64,000 nt of DNA from Dyadobacter chenwenxiniae (GTDB lineage: Bacteria; Bacteroidota; Bacteroidia; Cytophagales; Spirosomataceae): assembly GCF_022869785.1 (NCBI RefSeq), contig NZ_CP094997.1, forward strand, positions 5,022,001-5,086,000, read 5' to 3'. The position numbers were made by a program, and so were the translations under genes. The notes under the pieces were generated by a model. The model was not told where the DNA came from. It ran no database searches and saw only the letters and a program-made list of their open reading frames with translations. Shown in pieces: positions 33,251-41,780 of the stretch (within the stretch, counting starts at the first letter, position 1; each line of letters opens with the position of its first letter).

Positions 33251-33797
33251 AAATTACTTTCAGCCTTTTTCGGCCTTCGCTCAAATGCCATTTGACCGTG
33301 CCATCCGAAATATCCAATGATTCTGCAATTTCCTTAATGCTAAAACCATCCAGATAAAACAAACCGAACACCCTGCGCGTGGCCACGGGTAACGCGGATA
33401 AGTAAACGATAATGTCGGCAGCATCGAGCTTGTCAAATGGATTTTCATCTGACTCGAAACCCATATAATCATCGATTTCTTCATAATCAAAATGTTGCGT
33501 CTTGCTGTCCCGGAGCTGTGTTAACGCCGCATTCCGGACTGTTGTGTAAAGCCAATTAAAAAACTCTCCTTTTTGCTCATCAAATTGGTCTATATTTTTG
33601 AAAACCTTTAACATGCCATTATTAACGGCGGTCAGGATCTCATGTTTATCGTCAAAAAATTTTCGGCATAAAGCAAAAAGCACAGGATAAAACTGGCGAT
33701 ACAGCTTTTCCTGGGCCTGACGCTCCTGACGCCTGCAACCCATCAATATTTCTTTCAAATTCTCCAATGCGGAATGTTGACAACCGTCAGAACCCAA
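33234..33797 (-). CDS. ECF-type RNA polymerase sigma factor
   Basis: 187 aa. Region 2 has L-Y-R-Q-F-Y-P-V-L-F-A-L-C-R-K-F and W-L-Y-T-T-V-R-N-A-A-L-T-Q-L-R-D; region 4 ends with L-S-A-L-P-V-A-T-R-R-V-F-G-L-F-Y-L-D-G-F-S-I-K-E-I-A-E-S-L-D-I-S-D-G-T-V-K-W-H-L, the helix-turn-helix that reads the -35. It overlaps the downstream membrane-protein gene, which is the expected regulator. The sigma binding sites in this window are unknown. The start could be the later M-G-C-R-R-Q-E. Confidence 0.88.
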   Translation of the reverse strand: MGSDGCQHSALENLKEILMGCRRQERQAQEKLYRQFYPVLFALCRKFFDDKHEILTAVNNGMLKVFKNIDQFDEQKGEFFNWLYTTVRNAALTQLRDSKTQHFDYEEIDDYMGFESDENPFDKLDAADIIVYLSALPVATRRVFGLFYLDGFSIKEIAESLDISDGTVKWHLSEGRKRLKVIFEKIF

Positions 33798-33834
33798 AGT
33801 CCTGACGGCCGGAATCTTTAATCGCTTTGCTAAA

Positions 33835-34458
33835 CTATATGGACTTTTTCGTAAAAATCACTCCCTTGTCGTAAGGCCAGTTGATTTCGTAGCCCGCTCC
33901 CGACTTTTTGAGCGTGCCCTGATAATTTTTACCGCTGGCCTTTACATGAATTTGATAAGTGGAATCTGGGTTAATGCTGTTTCTATCCAGATAAATAGTT
34001 GCTGTCGACGGCGTTTTTCCGGGTTGACAAACAATGCCTCCCAACACTAAATTAAAATTAATGTCGATCGTCCCAAAATTGTTCATTGCACTATAAGAAA
34101 TATAGTTGTTCAGGCAGTTGTATTTCTCTCTGGTAACCACATTCAGCTTGAGATAGGCCAGAGAATCCTGCAAAATAGCGGGTGTGATGAAAAATTCATC
34201 GCCTGCTTTGATGGGTTGTATGGTCAAAGTGTCGGGATGAGACAAGGTGTCGGTTCCGCCATTCAAAGTGTCGGGAGGTGAAATGGTATCACCCGGAATG
34301 CTGTCACCAGGGATAGAATCTCCCGGAAAATGACCAAGCGAATCAGCACTTTGTCGTAAGGAACCCGGTTCCGGATCATTGAGCTTGCTTCGCTCGCATG
34401 CGGCGAGCTGAATCAGTACAAGAAAAATGGCCAAAATAATGAGCTTCTCTGTTTTCAT
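33835..34458 (-). CDS. Secreted lipoprotein with GDSIP repeats
   Basis: The start is placed at M-K-T-E-K-L-I-I-L-A-I-F, nine residues after an upstream ATG; lipobox L-A-A-C. The Pro/Asp/Ser/Thr-rich region has a tandem repeat G-D-S-I-P-G-D-S-I-P-G-D-T, then a globular domain of about 130 residues ending K-K-S-I. No family recognised. Upstream on the same strand of the sigma cluster, though separated by 38 bases from the sigma gene. Confidence 0.7.
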   Translation of the reverse strand: MKTEKLIILAIFLVLIQLAACERSKLNDPEPGSLRQSADSLGHFPGDSIPGDSIPGDTISPPDTLNGGTDTLSHPDTLTIQPIKAGDEFFITPAILQDSLAYLKLNVVTREKYNCLNNYISYSAMNNFGTIDINFNLVLGGIVCQPGKTPSTATIYLDRNSINPDSTYQIHVKASGKNYQGTLKKSGAGYEINWPYDKGVIFTKKSI

Positions 34459-34564
34459 GACTTTGCAGTTAAATGTGAATGACAAGTGGTTCGTGACCTG
34501 TCAATAAAATAAACTGCAATGAATGCCCCGCAGGTTGGGTCGCTCAAAAAAAACATTTTAGTAG

Positions 34565-35137
34565 CTAAAATCTGATACTCAGGCCGCCACTAACCAAACC
34601 TTTAAAGCCATACCCCAATTCTACAAAACCCCCGGTATCCCTGCCAACCCGTATGCCGACAGGCGAATAATGCAACGTTGGTGAAATAAAGGATGTATTG
34701 GAAATGCCATTATATTCATTTTTCCAGGAACCAAAAAAACCTGCGCTCATAGACGAATACAAATTGATTTTTGGCCTTTTCAGATAAAAGAAGTTTGATT
34801 CGGCGGCGATGGCTAATGTTTTTGGACGCGGTTCGTTATCATACCATTTAAAAAACCTGGTTTCCTGGGCGGACGCGTTGTACGCCCCACTCGCGCCTAA
34901 TGAAAATCTTTCTGAAACGTGATATTTGTATGCCAAAGCAAATGCATTATCATTCAGCTTTCCTTCGGGAAACCGACCAGCTAGTGCTAAAAAGAAAATT
35001 GTTAAAAATTCGGCGGCGACATCTTCCGCTGGCATAAAACCGAAACTAATCGTAAGCTCACTTTTTCCTTTATCCTGTGCAATGCACGGAATAATTGTGG
35101 AACCTAGCAAAACAATTTGTAAAATCAGCGCTCTCAT
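34565..35137 (-). CDS. Outer-membrane beta-barrel protein
   Basis: 190 aa with a signal peptide ending P-C-I-A-Q-D. Alternating strands and a final aromatic-rich strand G-L-V-S-G-G-L-S-I-R-F, typical of small outer-membrane barrels. Function unknown. It shares the divergent upstream region with the Crp/Fnr regulator. Confidence 0.7.
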   Translation of the reverse strand: MRALILQIVLLGSTIIPCIAQDKGKSELTISFGFMPAEDVAAEFLTIFFLALAGRFPEGKLNDNAFALAYKYHVSERFSLGASGAYNASAQETRFFKWYDNEPRPKTLAIAAESNFFYLKRPKINLYSSMSAGFFGSWKNEYNGISNTSFISPTLHYSPVGIRVGRDTGGFVELGYGFKGLVSGGLSIRF

Positions 35138-35244
35138 GGTCAGGTTATTTAAGTAATGAAAATGGTAAACAGGATCAGCCTTTTTGTCCTAATCAAAGTA
35201 ACTTGAATGATATTAATTTATATCTTGTCCTGCGACATAGAAAC

Positions 35245-35871
35245 ATGTTGTTCTACAACAAGATTTTGATGAAAACCCCGGGAGAAATTAAGCCATTAGA
35301 CCGCATACTGGAAGCGTCGCAATTCATGATCTCCGGAGAGGTGAAGGAGCGCTTTACAAAAAATTTGAAGCGGTTTATGATTCCCAAAGGCAGAATTCTG
35401 GTTGACCTGGGGCAGGTTAGCCATAACCTTTACTTAATTGAAAAGGGTGTGATGCGCACTTATTATTTGCGTGGATCGGAAGACATTACTTCGCTGCTCG
35501 TTGCAGATGGCGACATTGTTTGCATTGCAGAAAGTTTTTTGCTGCAAAAATTATCAAACGAAGTGCTGGAAACGCTGGAAGACACTACCGTGTATGCCAT
35601 AGGGTATGACGCCTATCGCAAACTTGTGGAAGAAGATGCTTATATGGCTGGACTAGCTGTTAAATTACTTGAACAACACCTGATTAATTTCACGGACCGC
35701 GTAAAAGTTTTTAAATATTTATCTGTGGAGCAGCGCATTGAACATTATGTGAATCAGCCTTCATCATTATTCCGGCGCATTCCGGACCATTATATTGCAA
35801 CTTATCTCGGAACCACCGCTGCCACATTCAGCCGGTGTTTGAAGAGTATTAATTTTGATAAAAACAGGTGA
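35245..35871 (+). CDS. Crp/Fnr family transcriptional regulator
   Basis: The start is M-L-F-Y-N-K-I-L-M-K-T (or the ATG eight codons later); a longer frame from 35095 is not credible. Residues 15-120 form the cyclic-nucleotide-binding beta-roll (F-M-I-P-K-G-R-I-L-V-D-L-G-Q...G-D-I-V-C-I-A-E-S-F). The C-terminal helix-turn-helix is short (I-P-D-H-Y-I-A-T-Y-L-G-T-T-A-A-T-F-S-R-C-L-K). The effector is not evident. A strong bidirectional hairpin follows. Confidence 0.88.
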   Translation: MLFYNKILMKTPGEIKPLDRILEASQFMISGEVKERFTKNLKRFMIPKGRILVDLGQVSHNLYLIEKGVMRTYYLRGSEDITSLLVADGDIVCIAESFLLQKLSNEVLETLEDTTVYAIGYDAYRKLVEEDAYMAGLAVKLLEQHLINFTDRVKVFKYLSVEQRIEHYVNQPSSLFRRIPDHYIATYLGTTAATFSRCLKSINFDKNR

Positions 35872-35960
35872 GCGTGCTTGTTAATTTTAATTGAAAATGA
35901 TTTTCAGAAGCATTACTGGCTTGCAATAATTATTGGCCCTGATTTTATCAAACAACATTA

Positions 35961-36000
35961 AAAAAGCGGTTAATAAACGAATGTTTATTAACCGCTTTTT
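35961..36000. terminator. Strong bidirectional terminator
   Basis: Perfect 18-base stem AAAAAGCGGTTAATAAAC (35961-35978) and GTTTATTAACCGCTTTTT (35983-36000), four-base loop GAAT. Symmetric A- and T-tracts, so it can end transcription from both convergent genes. Confidence 0.9.
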
Positions 36001-36029
36001 ATTCTACCGAACTGTTAAGGTTTAATCCC

Positions 36030-36500
36030 TCAGTCCGCTTGCTGAACAGCTTTTGGCTTCCGTCCGCGTGGCTTGCCTGTGTAAGCTGGCTTGGGTTCAG
36101 TGCTTTCCAGAGCCAATTCATAACCAACAACACCATCTTCGTAATTAAATGGAGTTGCGGTAAATGTATATTTCGTTGTGTCAAATGCAACGCCGCCTTG
36201 TTTCAGGATAAGGGCCAGCGGAATCACATATCCTCTGCCACTTTTAACCAATGCAAATGTATTCGCTTCGTCGGCAGACGGGATCAGGTAAACTGTATTG
36301 ATTTTTCTTTTTCCCTGATCAGTTCCAATTTTGAATCGTGTGGTGTCCGCTTCGATTCCTAATTCTTCAAGTGCTGCAACGGGAAGAACAATTTTTCCAG
36401 TTGCAGAAATATAGCCCGCTGGCTTTGGCTTCGATTTTACCGATTCACTTTTAGGAAGATTCTCCTGGGGTGAAAAAAACTTTATTGATTTCGCTTTCAT
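36030..36500 (-). CDS. Unknown protein with AbrB-like start and AT-hook-like tail
   Basis: 156 aa. Residues 28-48 read A-G-Y-I-S-A-T-G-K-I-V-L-P-V-A-A-L-E-E-L-G-I, recalling an AbrB/swapped-hairpin DNA-binding start, followed by beta-rich sequence, and the C-terminus G-K-P-R-G-R-K-P-K-A contains the R-G-R-K-P core seen in AT-hooks. A nucleoid or regulatory protein is an inference. Downstream of the bidirectional hairpin. Confidence 0.55.
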   Translation of the reverse strand: MKAKSIKFFSPQENLPKSESVKSKPKPAGYISATGKIVLPVAALEELGIEADTTRFKIGTDQGKRKINTVYLIPSADEANTFALVKSGRGYVIPLALILKQGGVAFDTTKYTFTATPFNYEDGVVGYELALESTEPKPAYTGKPRGRKPKAVQQAD

Positions 36501-36806
36501 AAATTTTGTATTAATATTAGCAGTTATTCCGGGCGAAATTAATAATTAAAATTTCTTTAAAAAATTCGGATTAACTAAACATTCCAAATTGGAGTAAAAT
36601 TGGCGCAGGATAAATCATTTACTTTCTTAAATAAAGTGCAAAATCAAGATAAAATAAACTGCAATTTACTTAATAATAAGGATCCACATTCCACTGAAAC
36701 AGCGCAGCCTCAATACAAATGGAAATGAAAATGAGGTGAATAGTAATTGAGATTCAGCAAACGCTGAGGAAATAAGCGCTGCTAACATTTCTGAAAAATA
36801 CATTGC
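36501..36806. other. AT-rich intergenic stretch
   Basis: No supported gene or RNA. A/T-rich, with no clear promoter motif found; expected to hold the minus-strand promoter of the AT-hook-like gene. Confidence 0.4.
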
Positions 36807-37730
36807 TTAATGCTTCTTTTTGAATTTGGGAGGCTGGACATACAGTTCAATTGTGCCCGCAAAACCGGAGGTCCGGACAGGAACTGCGCCTTCAATTAAC
36901 CGGTTAGACACATTTTTCCGATAGCCTGCGAATATTTCAACACCCGCATAATTACCGATTTTCCGGTTGTAGGACATGCCCATATCAATATCGACACGAC
37001 GGCAAACGCCAAGCGCATCGCTGTTAAGTTGGTTAAGATAATAGGTCCGGCTTACAGCCTCAGATTTGAAATAAATGATATCAGAAGGCGTTAGATTTTT
37101 CCTGAAAGCGATCTTTTTGGGAAGAATCATTTCAAGTCCTGCATTGTTTGAAAAATTGTAGTTAAAGATGAAAACCGGGAGCACGGTTATCTTGAAACTT
37201 TTATTCATCATCACGCCCAGGCCCACTTCCTTATTTACACTTTTCCTGCGCAAAAAGGAAGCCGACAATGTATAATTCATAGGAATTTCCTTCCATAACA
37301 ATCTGCCGAAATCGCCGCTTTTATTAATCTGTGAAGTAAAAATAAACCACGAGCTGCTGTCAAGCTTTACAATCGAATTAAGGTCCAGAGCAAAAGTGCG
37401 CAAATTCCAGCCTTCCATGTGGCTTACGGGATTTTCACCCGAGCTTTTGAATTCCAGTTGTTCCGCGCGGTAATTAGGGCCGAGCAGCACTGCGACTTTT
37501 TTGCTGTGTACAAGCGGGACCCATGCACGCATGAAATATTCTTCTTGTGTAAATCTTTTGGTGTCCGTGCTGTTGAAACGATACGTTTTGCCAGGGGCCT
37601 GCGTGCGGCGGATTGTCAGCCATTTGGAAGGCGACATGCCTTCGAGCCCGGGTTTTAGTGATTGGCACATGGCGTGCGCACTCAACAATGTGAGTATAAT
37701 GAAAAATGGCCCGGGGCTGCGAAACTGCAT
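36807..37730 (-). CDS. Unknown exported protein
   Basis: The start is placed at M-Q-F-R-S-P-G-P-F-F-I-I, beginning a signal peptide ending M-C-Q-S; an earlier ATG at 37781 adds 17 residues. 307 aa with many alternating hydrophobic/aromatic strands (N-L-R-T-F-A-L-D-L-N-S, Y-F-K-S-E-A-V-S-R-T-Y-Y), likely an outer-membrane barrel. Ends P-P-K-F-K-K-K-H. No family recognised. Confidence 0.6.
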   Translation of the reverse strand: MQFRSPGPFFIILTLLSAHAMCQSLKPGLEGMSPSKWLTIRRTQAPGKTYRFNSTDTKRFTQEEYFMRAWVPLVHSKKVAVLLGPNYRAEQLEFKSSGENPVSHMEGWNLRTFALDLNSIVKLDSSSWFIFTSQINKSGDFGRLLWKEIPMNYTLSASFLRRKSVNKEVGLGVMMNKSFKITVLPVFIFNYNFSNNAGLEMILPKKIAFRKNLTPSDIIYFKSEAVSRTYYLNQLNSDALGVCRRVDIDMGMSYNRKIGNYAGVEIFAGYRKNVSNRLIEGAVPVRTSGFAGTIELYVQPPKFKKKH

Positions 37731-38170
37731 AACTGACTTTAAAAAAGGTTTACTATTCTCGTAAACACGCTCATAGGCCAATGAAAACCAAATAGTTTTA
37801 ATTTTTCATTGATCTTCACTAAATGACTTGCTATGAGACGGTAACGAAATTGGATTTCCAATAAGTTCCAACGCAAAAAGCGGGCATATATATACGTATT
37901 GCGGAAGAATATTATTCATCATTTTTATCTAATGAAAGTACATTCAAATAAAGTTTTATTTACATTTGTTCATATTGAAATGTCACTGAGTGCATACAGA
38001 CCCATTGTCAGTTTTGCATAATTGATTCCGGCACTTCATCCGATAGTCTCCGTTCCTGAATCTTTGGATTCACCAGCATTCATACTCAGCCTTCTTCAAG
38101 TCACCATTTGCAAATGGACGAAAACCGGCCATTTTACAATTCATATTCGCACATTAAAATTTTGGAAAAA
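37731..38170. other. Divergent intergenic region before the T9SS beta-propeller gene
   Basis: Contains a plus-strand TACATTTG (37961-37968), a -7-like box, but no matching -33; the leader to the downstream gene would be about 200 bases. No RNA or gene is supported. Confidence 0.4.
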
Positions 38171-40111
38171 ATGAAGAAGATCTCTACACTTTTATTGACA
38201 CTTTTAGTCTGCGCAAACTGCTTCGGACAATGGAGCACGCGGTACGATGTAAACAACTTAATTTGTGCGACACCACTGCACGAGGGCGCCATCAATCAAT
38301 GGGATCCTGAGATGATCAGCGATGGGGACGGCGGTGCCATTATCGCCTGGATCGATCAACGAGACGAAACTTTACATATTTATGCGCAACGGATTGATAA
38401 GAATGGAATCATAAAATGGCAAAAAAATGGGGTGCCTATTTGTACTGCAACGGTTGGAGATCATCAAAGTGTAAGTGGTTTACAATTAGCTGTTGACGGC
38501 GATGGCGGAGCGATCATTACCTGGACTGATGAAAGAGATTATAGTGGTCCGTGGGTTCACATTCCGACCGGTGATATTTACGCACAACGCATCAATGCGA
38601 TTGGCGAAGTTCAATGGAAGAAAGATGGAATTGTAATCAGTGACGCGGACAATGGGCAATTCATGCCCGTGATAGTAAGCGACAATCAAGGAGGAGCATT
38701 CATAGCCTGGTACGATCAGAGGAACGTTGACGGCAGCGTTTATGCACAACACGTTAATTCCTCAGGAACGACCTTTTGGCCGGCGAACGGCAATGTGGTA
38801 ACTTCCTCTTCAAAATTCCATATGCTACATCAGTTAATTGCTGATGAAAGCGGCGGTTTTATCGTAACCTGGTCTCAGAGGGGCATCGATATTCATCAAA
38901 ACTTCGTTTTTGCCCAACGGATAAATGTCACCGGAACTCCGGTATGGCCTTCCGGTGGCGTCCAGGTTGTATCTCCTACATATTACGCCGTGCAACCAAA
39001 GTTCATAAGTGATGGCCTTGGAGGTATTTTCCTGACCTGGTATCATACTATGAACCAATCTTCTGTGACCAGAGTTTTCGCACAGCATCTTTTAGGAAAC
39101 GGAACACTTGCAAAGCCAAATGCAACTATTATTTGTAACGCGCCTGTAGGACACAGGGATCCGGAGCTTGTGAGTGATGATAACGGAGGTGCTATCATTA
39201 CCTGGCAAGACGGAAGATTTGGAGATGGAGCTTCGAATTACAGTATTTTTGCACAACGCATCAATGCTGCCGGAGATGCTCTTTGGGCAGTAAACGGGGT
39301 GAATGTTTCTCTGCAGAAAGGTAATATCGGCCTTCCTAAAATTGTACGTGACGGCCAGGGTGGCGCTATAATACTGTATAATTATGACACGTATGGGACA
39401 GGTGTACGGATGGACAGGATATCGAGTTCAGGTAAGCGCTTGTGGAATCCAATACCTTTTGCAACGAATAGGAGAAATGGTCATTCCATGAGAATTATTA
39501 GCAACTACGACGGCGGAGCTATTGCAAGTTGGCTGGATGACAGGGAATACGCTCCGGGAATATATGCGTCCAGAATTCTGGAAAACGGCACCCTTCCGGT
39601 TACGCTTGTATCATTTAAAGGAGAAACTCAAAATGGCCATTCAAAATTGACATGGGAAACTTCTTCTGAAACAAATAATAAAGGGTTTGAGATAGAGAGG
39701 AGTATTGACGGAAGAAATTTCAAAAGGATCGGTTATGTTGAAGGAAATGGCACGACTTCTAATGAAAATAAATCGTATCGTTTTATAGATTCGGAGCCTT
39801 TGCATGGTAAAAATTATTACAGATTGAAACAATTGGATTGGGATGGAAAATTTGACCATTCTTCAATCATATTTGTTCAACATCCAATTCAGGAAACTTC
39901 AAAACTATATCCTAATCCGGTCACAAATATACTTTTGGTAAACACGCTTGATTTCAAAGGGCAAATTTTAATCATCGATTTGATGGGTCGTGTTGTAGAT
40001 AAAGTCAACGCAACCACAAACGAAACAAGCTTGAACGTAAGCAATCTTTCGCCTGGCTTATATCTCTGCCGATTTGGGAATACAACACAGCAGTTTGTTA
40101 AAACAAAATGA
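38171..40111 (+). CDS. T9SS-secreted beta-propeller-like protein
   Basis: The start is at M-K-K-I-S-T-L-L-L-T-L-L (a longer frame begins at 38108); signal peptide ends N-C-F-G-Q. The body repeats a unit of about 50-60 residues with D-G-G-A-I-I-x-W-x-D-x-R (seen at least eight times: D-G-D-G-G-A-I-I-A-W-I-D-Q-R, D-N-Q-G-G-A-F-I-A-W-Y-D-Q-R and so on), each beginning I/V-x-A-Q-R-I. This resembles a multi-bladed propeller. The C-terminus has a type A T9SS sorting domain (L-Y-P-N-P-V-T-N-I-L-L-V to L-S-P-G-L-Y-L). Surface or extracellular; function unknown. Confidence 0.85.
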   Translation: MKKISTLLLTLLVCANCFGQWSTRYDVNNLICATPLHEGAINQWDPEMISDGDGGAIIAWIDQRDETLHIYAQRIDKNGIIKWQKNGVPICTATVGDHQSVSGLQLAVDGDGGAIITWTDERDYSGPWVHIPTGDIYAQRINAIGEVQWKKDGIVISDADNGQFMPVIVSDNQGGAFIAWYDQRNVDGSVYAQHVNSSGTTFWPANGNVVTSSSKFHMLHQLIADESGGFIVTWSQRGIDIHQNFVFAQRINVTGTPVWPSGGVQVVSPTYYAVQPKFISDGLGGIFLTWYHTMNQSSVTRVFAQHLLGNGTLAKPNATIICNAPVGHRDPELVSDDNGGAIITWQDGRFGDGASNYSIFAQRINAAGDALWAVNGVNVSLQKGNIGLPKIVRDGQGGAIILYNYDTYGTGVRMDRISSSGKRLWNPIPFATNRRNGHSMRIISNYDGGAIASWLDDREYAPGIYASRILENGTLPVTLVSFKGETQNGHSKLTWETSSETNNKGFEIERSIDGRNFKRIGYVEGNGTTSNENKSYRFIDSEPLHGKNYYRLKQLDWDGKFDHSSIIFVQHPIQETSKLYPNPVTNILLVNTLDFKGQILIIDLMGRVVDKVNATTNETSLNVSNLSPGLYLCRFGNTTQQFVKTK

Positions 40112-40139
40112 GTTGGATAATCCGTGATTATCCAACTCA
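40109..40139. terminator. Hairpin overlapping the stop codon of the T9SS gene
   Basis: TGAGTTGGATAATC and GATTATCCAACTCA pair with a three-base loop; the stop TGA lies in the left arm. Lies between convergent genes. Confidence 0.8.
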
Positions 40140-40165
40140 GATTCAGTGCGGATGTAAATAACAAT

Positions 40166-41014
40166 TTATTTAATGTCCTCGTATTTTCCTTGATTCAGAT
40201 CACCCGTTTCAAAGCCTTTTTTGAACCAATACATTCTTTGTTGCGAGCTTCCGTGCGTAAATGCATCCGGCACCACATAGCCTTGCGATTCCTTTTGAAG
40301 CTTGTCATCACCAATGGCGTTAGCGGCGGTTAATGCTGCTTCCAGATCACCCGGCTCCAAAATGTTATCCATTTGCTGCGCGTGGTTAGCCCAAACGCCC
40401 GCCAGGAAATCGGCCTGCAATTCCAGTTTTACCGACAGCTTGTTATATTCTTCTTTACTGATCCTTCCGCGCTGTTCCTGCAATTGGTTAGAGATTCCCA
40501 TCAAATTTTGCACGTGATGCCCCACTTCATGTGCAACCACATATGCGACGGCGAAATCCCCAGGCGCTTTAAACCTGTCGCGCAGTTCATTACAAAAGTC
40601 AAGATCAATGTATACTTTTTGATCTGCGGGACAGTAAAATGGCCCCATTGCGGACGATGCACCTCCGCAAGCGCTTTGGGTTGCATCTTCAAATATTTGA
40701 AGCTTCGGCATTTCATACTGTGCGTCATTGGCTTTGTAAATTTCGGCCCAGACTTCCTCCGTGCTGCCTAGCACAGCTGAAACGAAATCCGCCGTTTTGT
40801 CGTCCGGGCGCGGTCCGGGTGGACGTGTTTGTGCCGACTGGGAAGTTTCCGTCCCCTGAAGGTTACCCAGGATTTCTCCCGGGTCCTGGCCTGTCAACAA
40901 GCCAATTGCCAAAACGATAATCATCCCGATCCCGCCGATCGCAACTTTACCGCCTCCGGACATTCCCCGGCGGTCTTCCACATTTCCGCTTCTTCGTAAA
41001 TCTTGCCAACGCAT
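40166..41014 (-). CDS. YpfJ-type neutral zinc metallopeptidase
   Basis: 282 aa. A start with R-R-S-G-N-V-E-D-R-R-G and a single transmembrane helix (about 26-46), then a catalytic domain with A-H-E-V-G-H-H-V-Q-N (zinc motif H-E-x-x-H, about 165-175) and a second acidic metal ligand region (E-L-Q-A-D-F-L-A-G-V-W-A). This matches the YpfJ/KPN_02809 family of membrane-anchored metallopeptidases. The substrate is unknown. Cysteines in C-G-G-A and F-C-N-E-L are also conserved in the family. Confidence 0.9.
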   Translation of the reverse strand: MRWQDLRRSGNVEDRRGMSGGGKVAIGGIGMIIVLAIGLLTGQDPGEILGNLQGTETSQSAQTRPPGPRPDDKTADFVSAVLGSTEEVWAEIYKANDAQYEMPKLQIFEDATQSACGGASSAMGPFYCPADQKVYIDLDFCNELRDRFKAPGDFAVAYVVAHEVGHHVQNLMGISNQLQEQRGRISKEEYNKLSVKLELQADFLAGVWANHAQQMDNILEPGDLEAALTAANAIGDDKLQKESQGYVVPDAFTHGSSQQRMYWFKKGFETGDLNQGKYEDIK

Positions 41015-41147
41015 ATTTCATAGATGTTTAGATGTCAATAAATCAATAAAAACCATGCCAATATACGTTACATAGATTTCGGCGCATGTTATCATTTTCA
41101 TAACATTTAGTTCTTAAGTTTGACACATTGAAATAAACCCCATACAA

Positions 41148-41726
41148 ATGAATCCGGACATTCATCATCCTTTACCCAAAGCCTACACTGCCATTGACGC
41201 AGCCACGAAGGCGTCAGGTTTTACCATGGCCTCTGATATTCAGACTTGTTCGCTGCTGAAAACACTTGCGGCTTCCAAGCCAGGAGGCAAATTTCTGGAA
41301 CTCGGAACGGGCACCGGACTGTCCACAGCCTGGATCCTGGACGGAATGGACAAGGATTCAACATTGGTTTCGATCGATAACGAAGCCGAATTTCTGGCCA
41401 TTGCCCGGGAGCATTTGGGCGGCGATCCGCGGCTTACATTGACATTAACCGATGGCGGAACTTGGGTAGAAACCAACCGTACACAAAAATATGACTACAT
41501 TTTCGCCGACACCTGGCACGGCAAATATCTGATGCTCGACGAAGTGCTCGAAATGCTGAATAAAGGTGGCTACTACATCATCGACGACATGCTTCCCCAG
41601 CCTAACTGGCCCGAAGGACACGATCTAAAAGCCATCAAACTGATCGAAGACCTGGAACAAAGAACAGATTTGGTTTTAACAAAACAAGTTTGGGCGACGG
41701 GCATTGTGATTGCAGTGAAAGTTTAA
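41148..41726 (+). CDS. SAM-dependent O-methyltransferase (class I)
   Basis: 192 aa. Motif I F-L-E-L-G-T-G-T-G-L-S-T (about 45-56), acidic strand-2 end L-V-S-I-D-N-E (about 71-77), and the late K-Y-D-Y-I-F-A-D-T-W-H-G-K-Y motif with the conserved D (about 113-126), then G-G-Y-Y-I-I-D-D-M-L. The D-x-W-H-G pattern recalls O-methyltransferases of the COMT/CCoAOMT type. Substrate unknown. Confidence 0.85.
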   Translation: MNPDIHHPLPKAYTAIDAATKASGFTMASDIQTCSLLKTLAASKPGGKFLELGTGTGLSTAWILDGMDKDSTLVSIDNEAEFLAIAREHLGGDPRLTLTLTDGGTWVETNRTQKYDYIFADTWHGKYLMLDEVLEMLNKGGYYIIDDMLPQPNWPEGHDLKAIKLIEDLEQRTDLVLTKQVWATGIVIAVKV

Positions 41727-41727
41727 A

Positions 41728-41769
41728 AAAGCAAAGGCCCGGTTTGCAATGAAACCGGGCCTTTGCTTT
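41728..41769. terminator. Strong hairpin terminator
   Basis: AAAGCAAAGGCCCGGTTT and AAACCGGGCCTTTGCTTT form an 18-base stem around GCAATG. Between the convergent O-methyltransferase and FG-GAP genes. Confidence 0.88.
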
Positions 41770-41780
41770 AACAATCGCAC

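Noticed and set aside
35095..35244. N-terminal extension of the Crp/Fnr gene
   Set aside because: The first 50 codons are not family-like and overlap the divergent barrel gene's start region.
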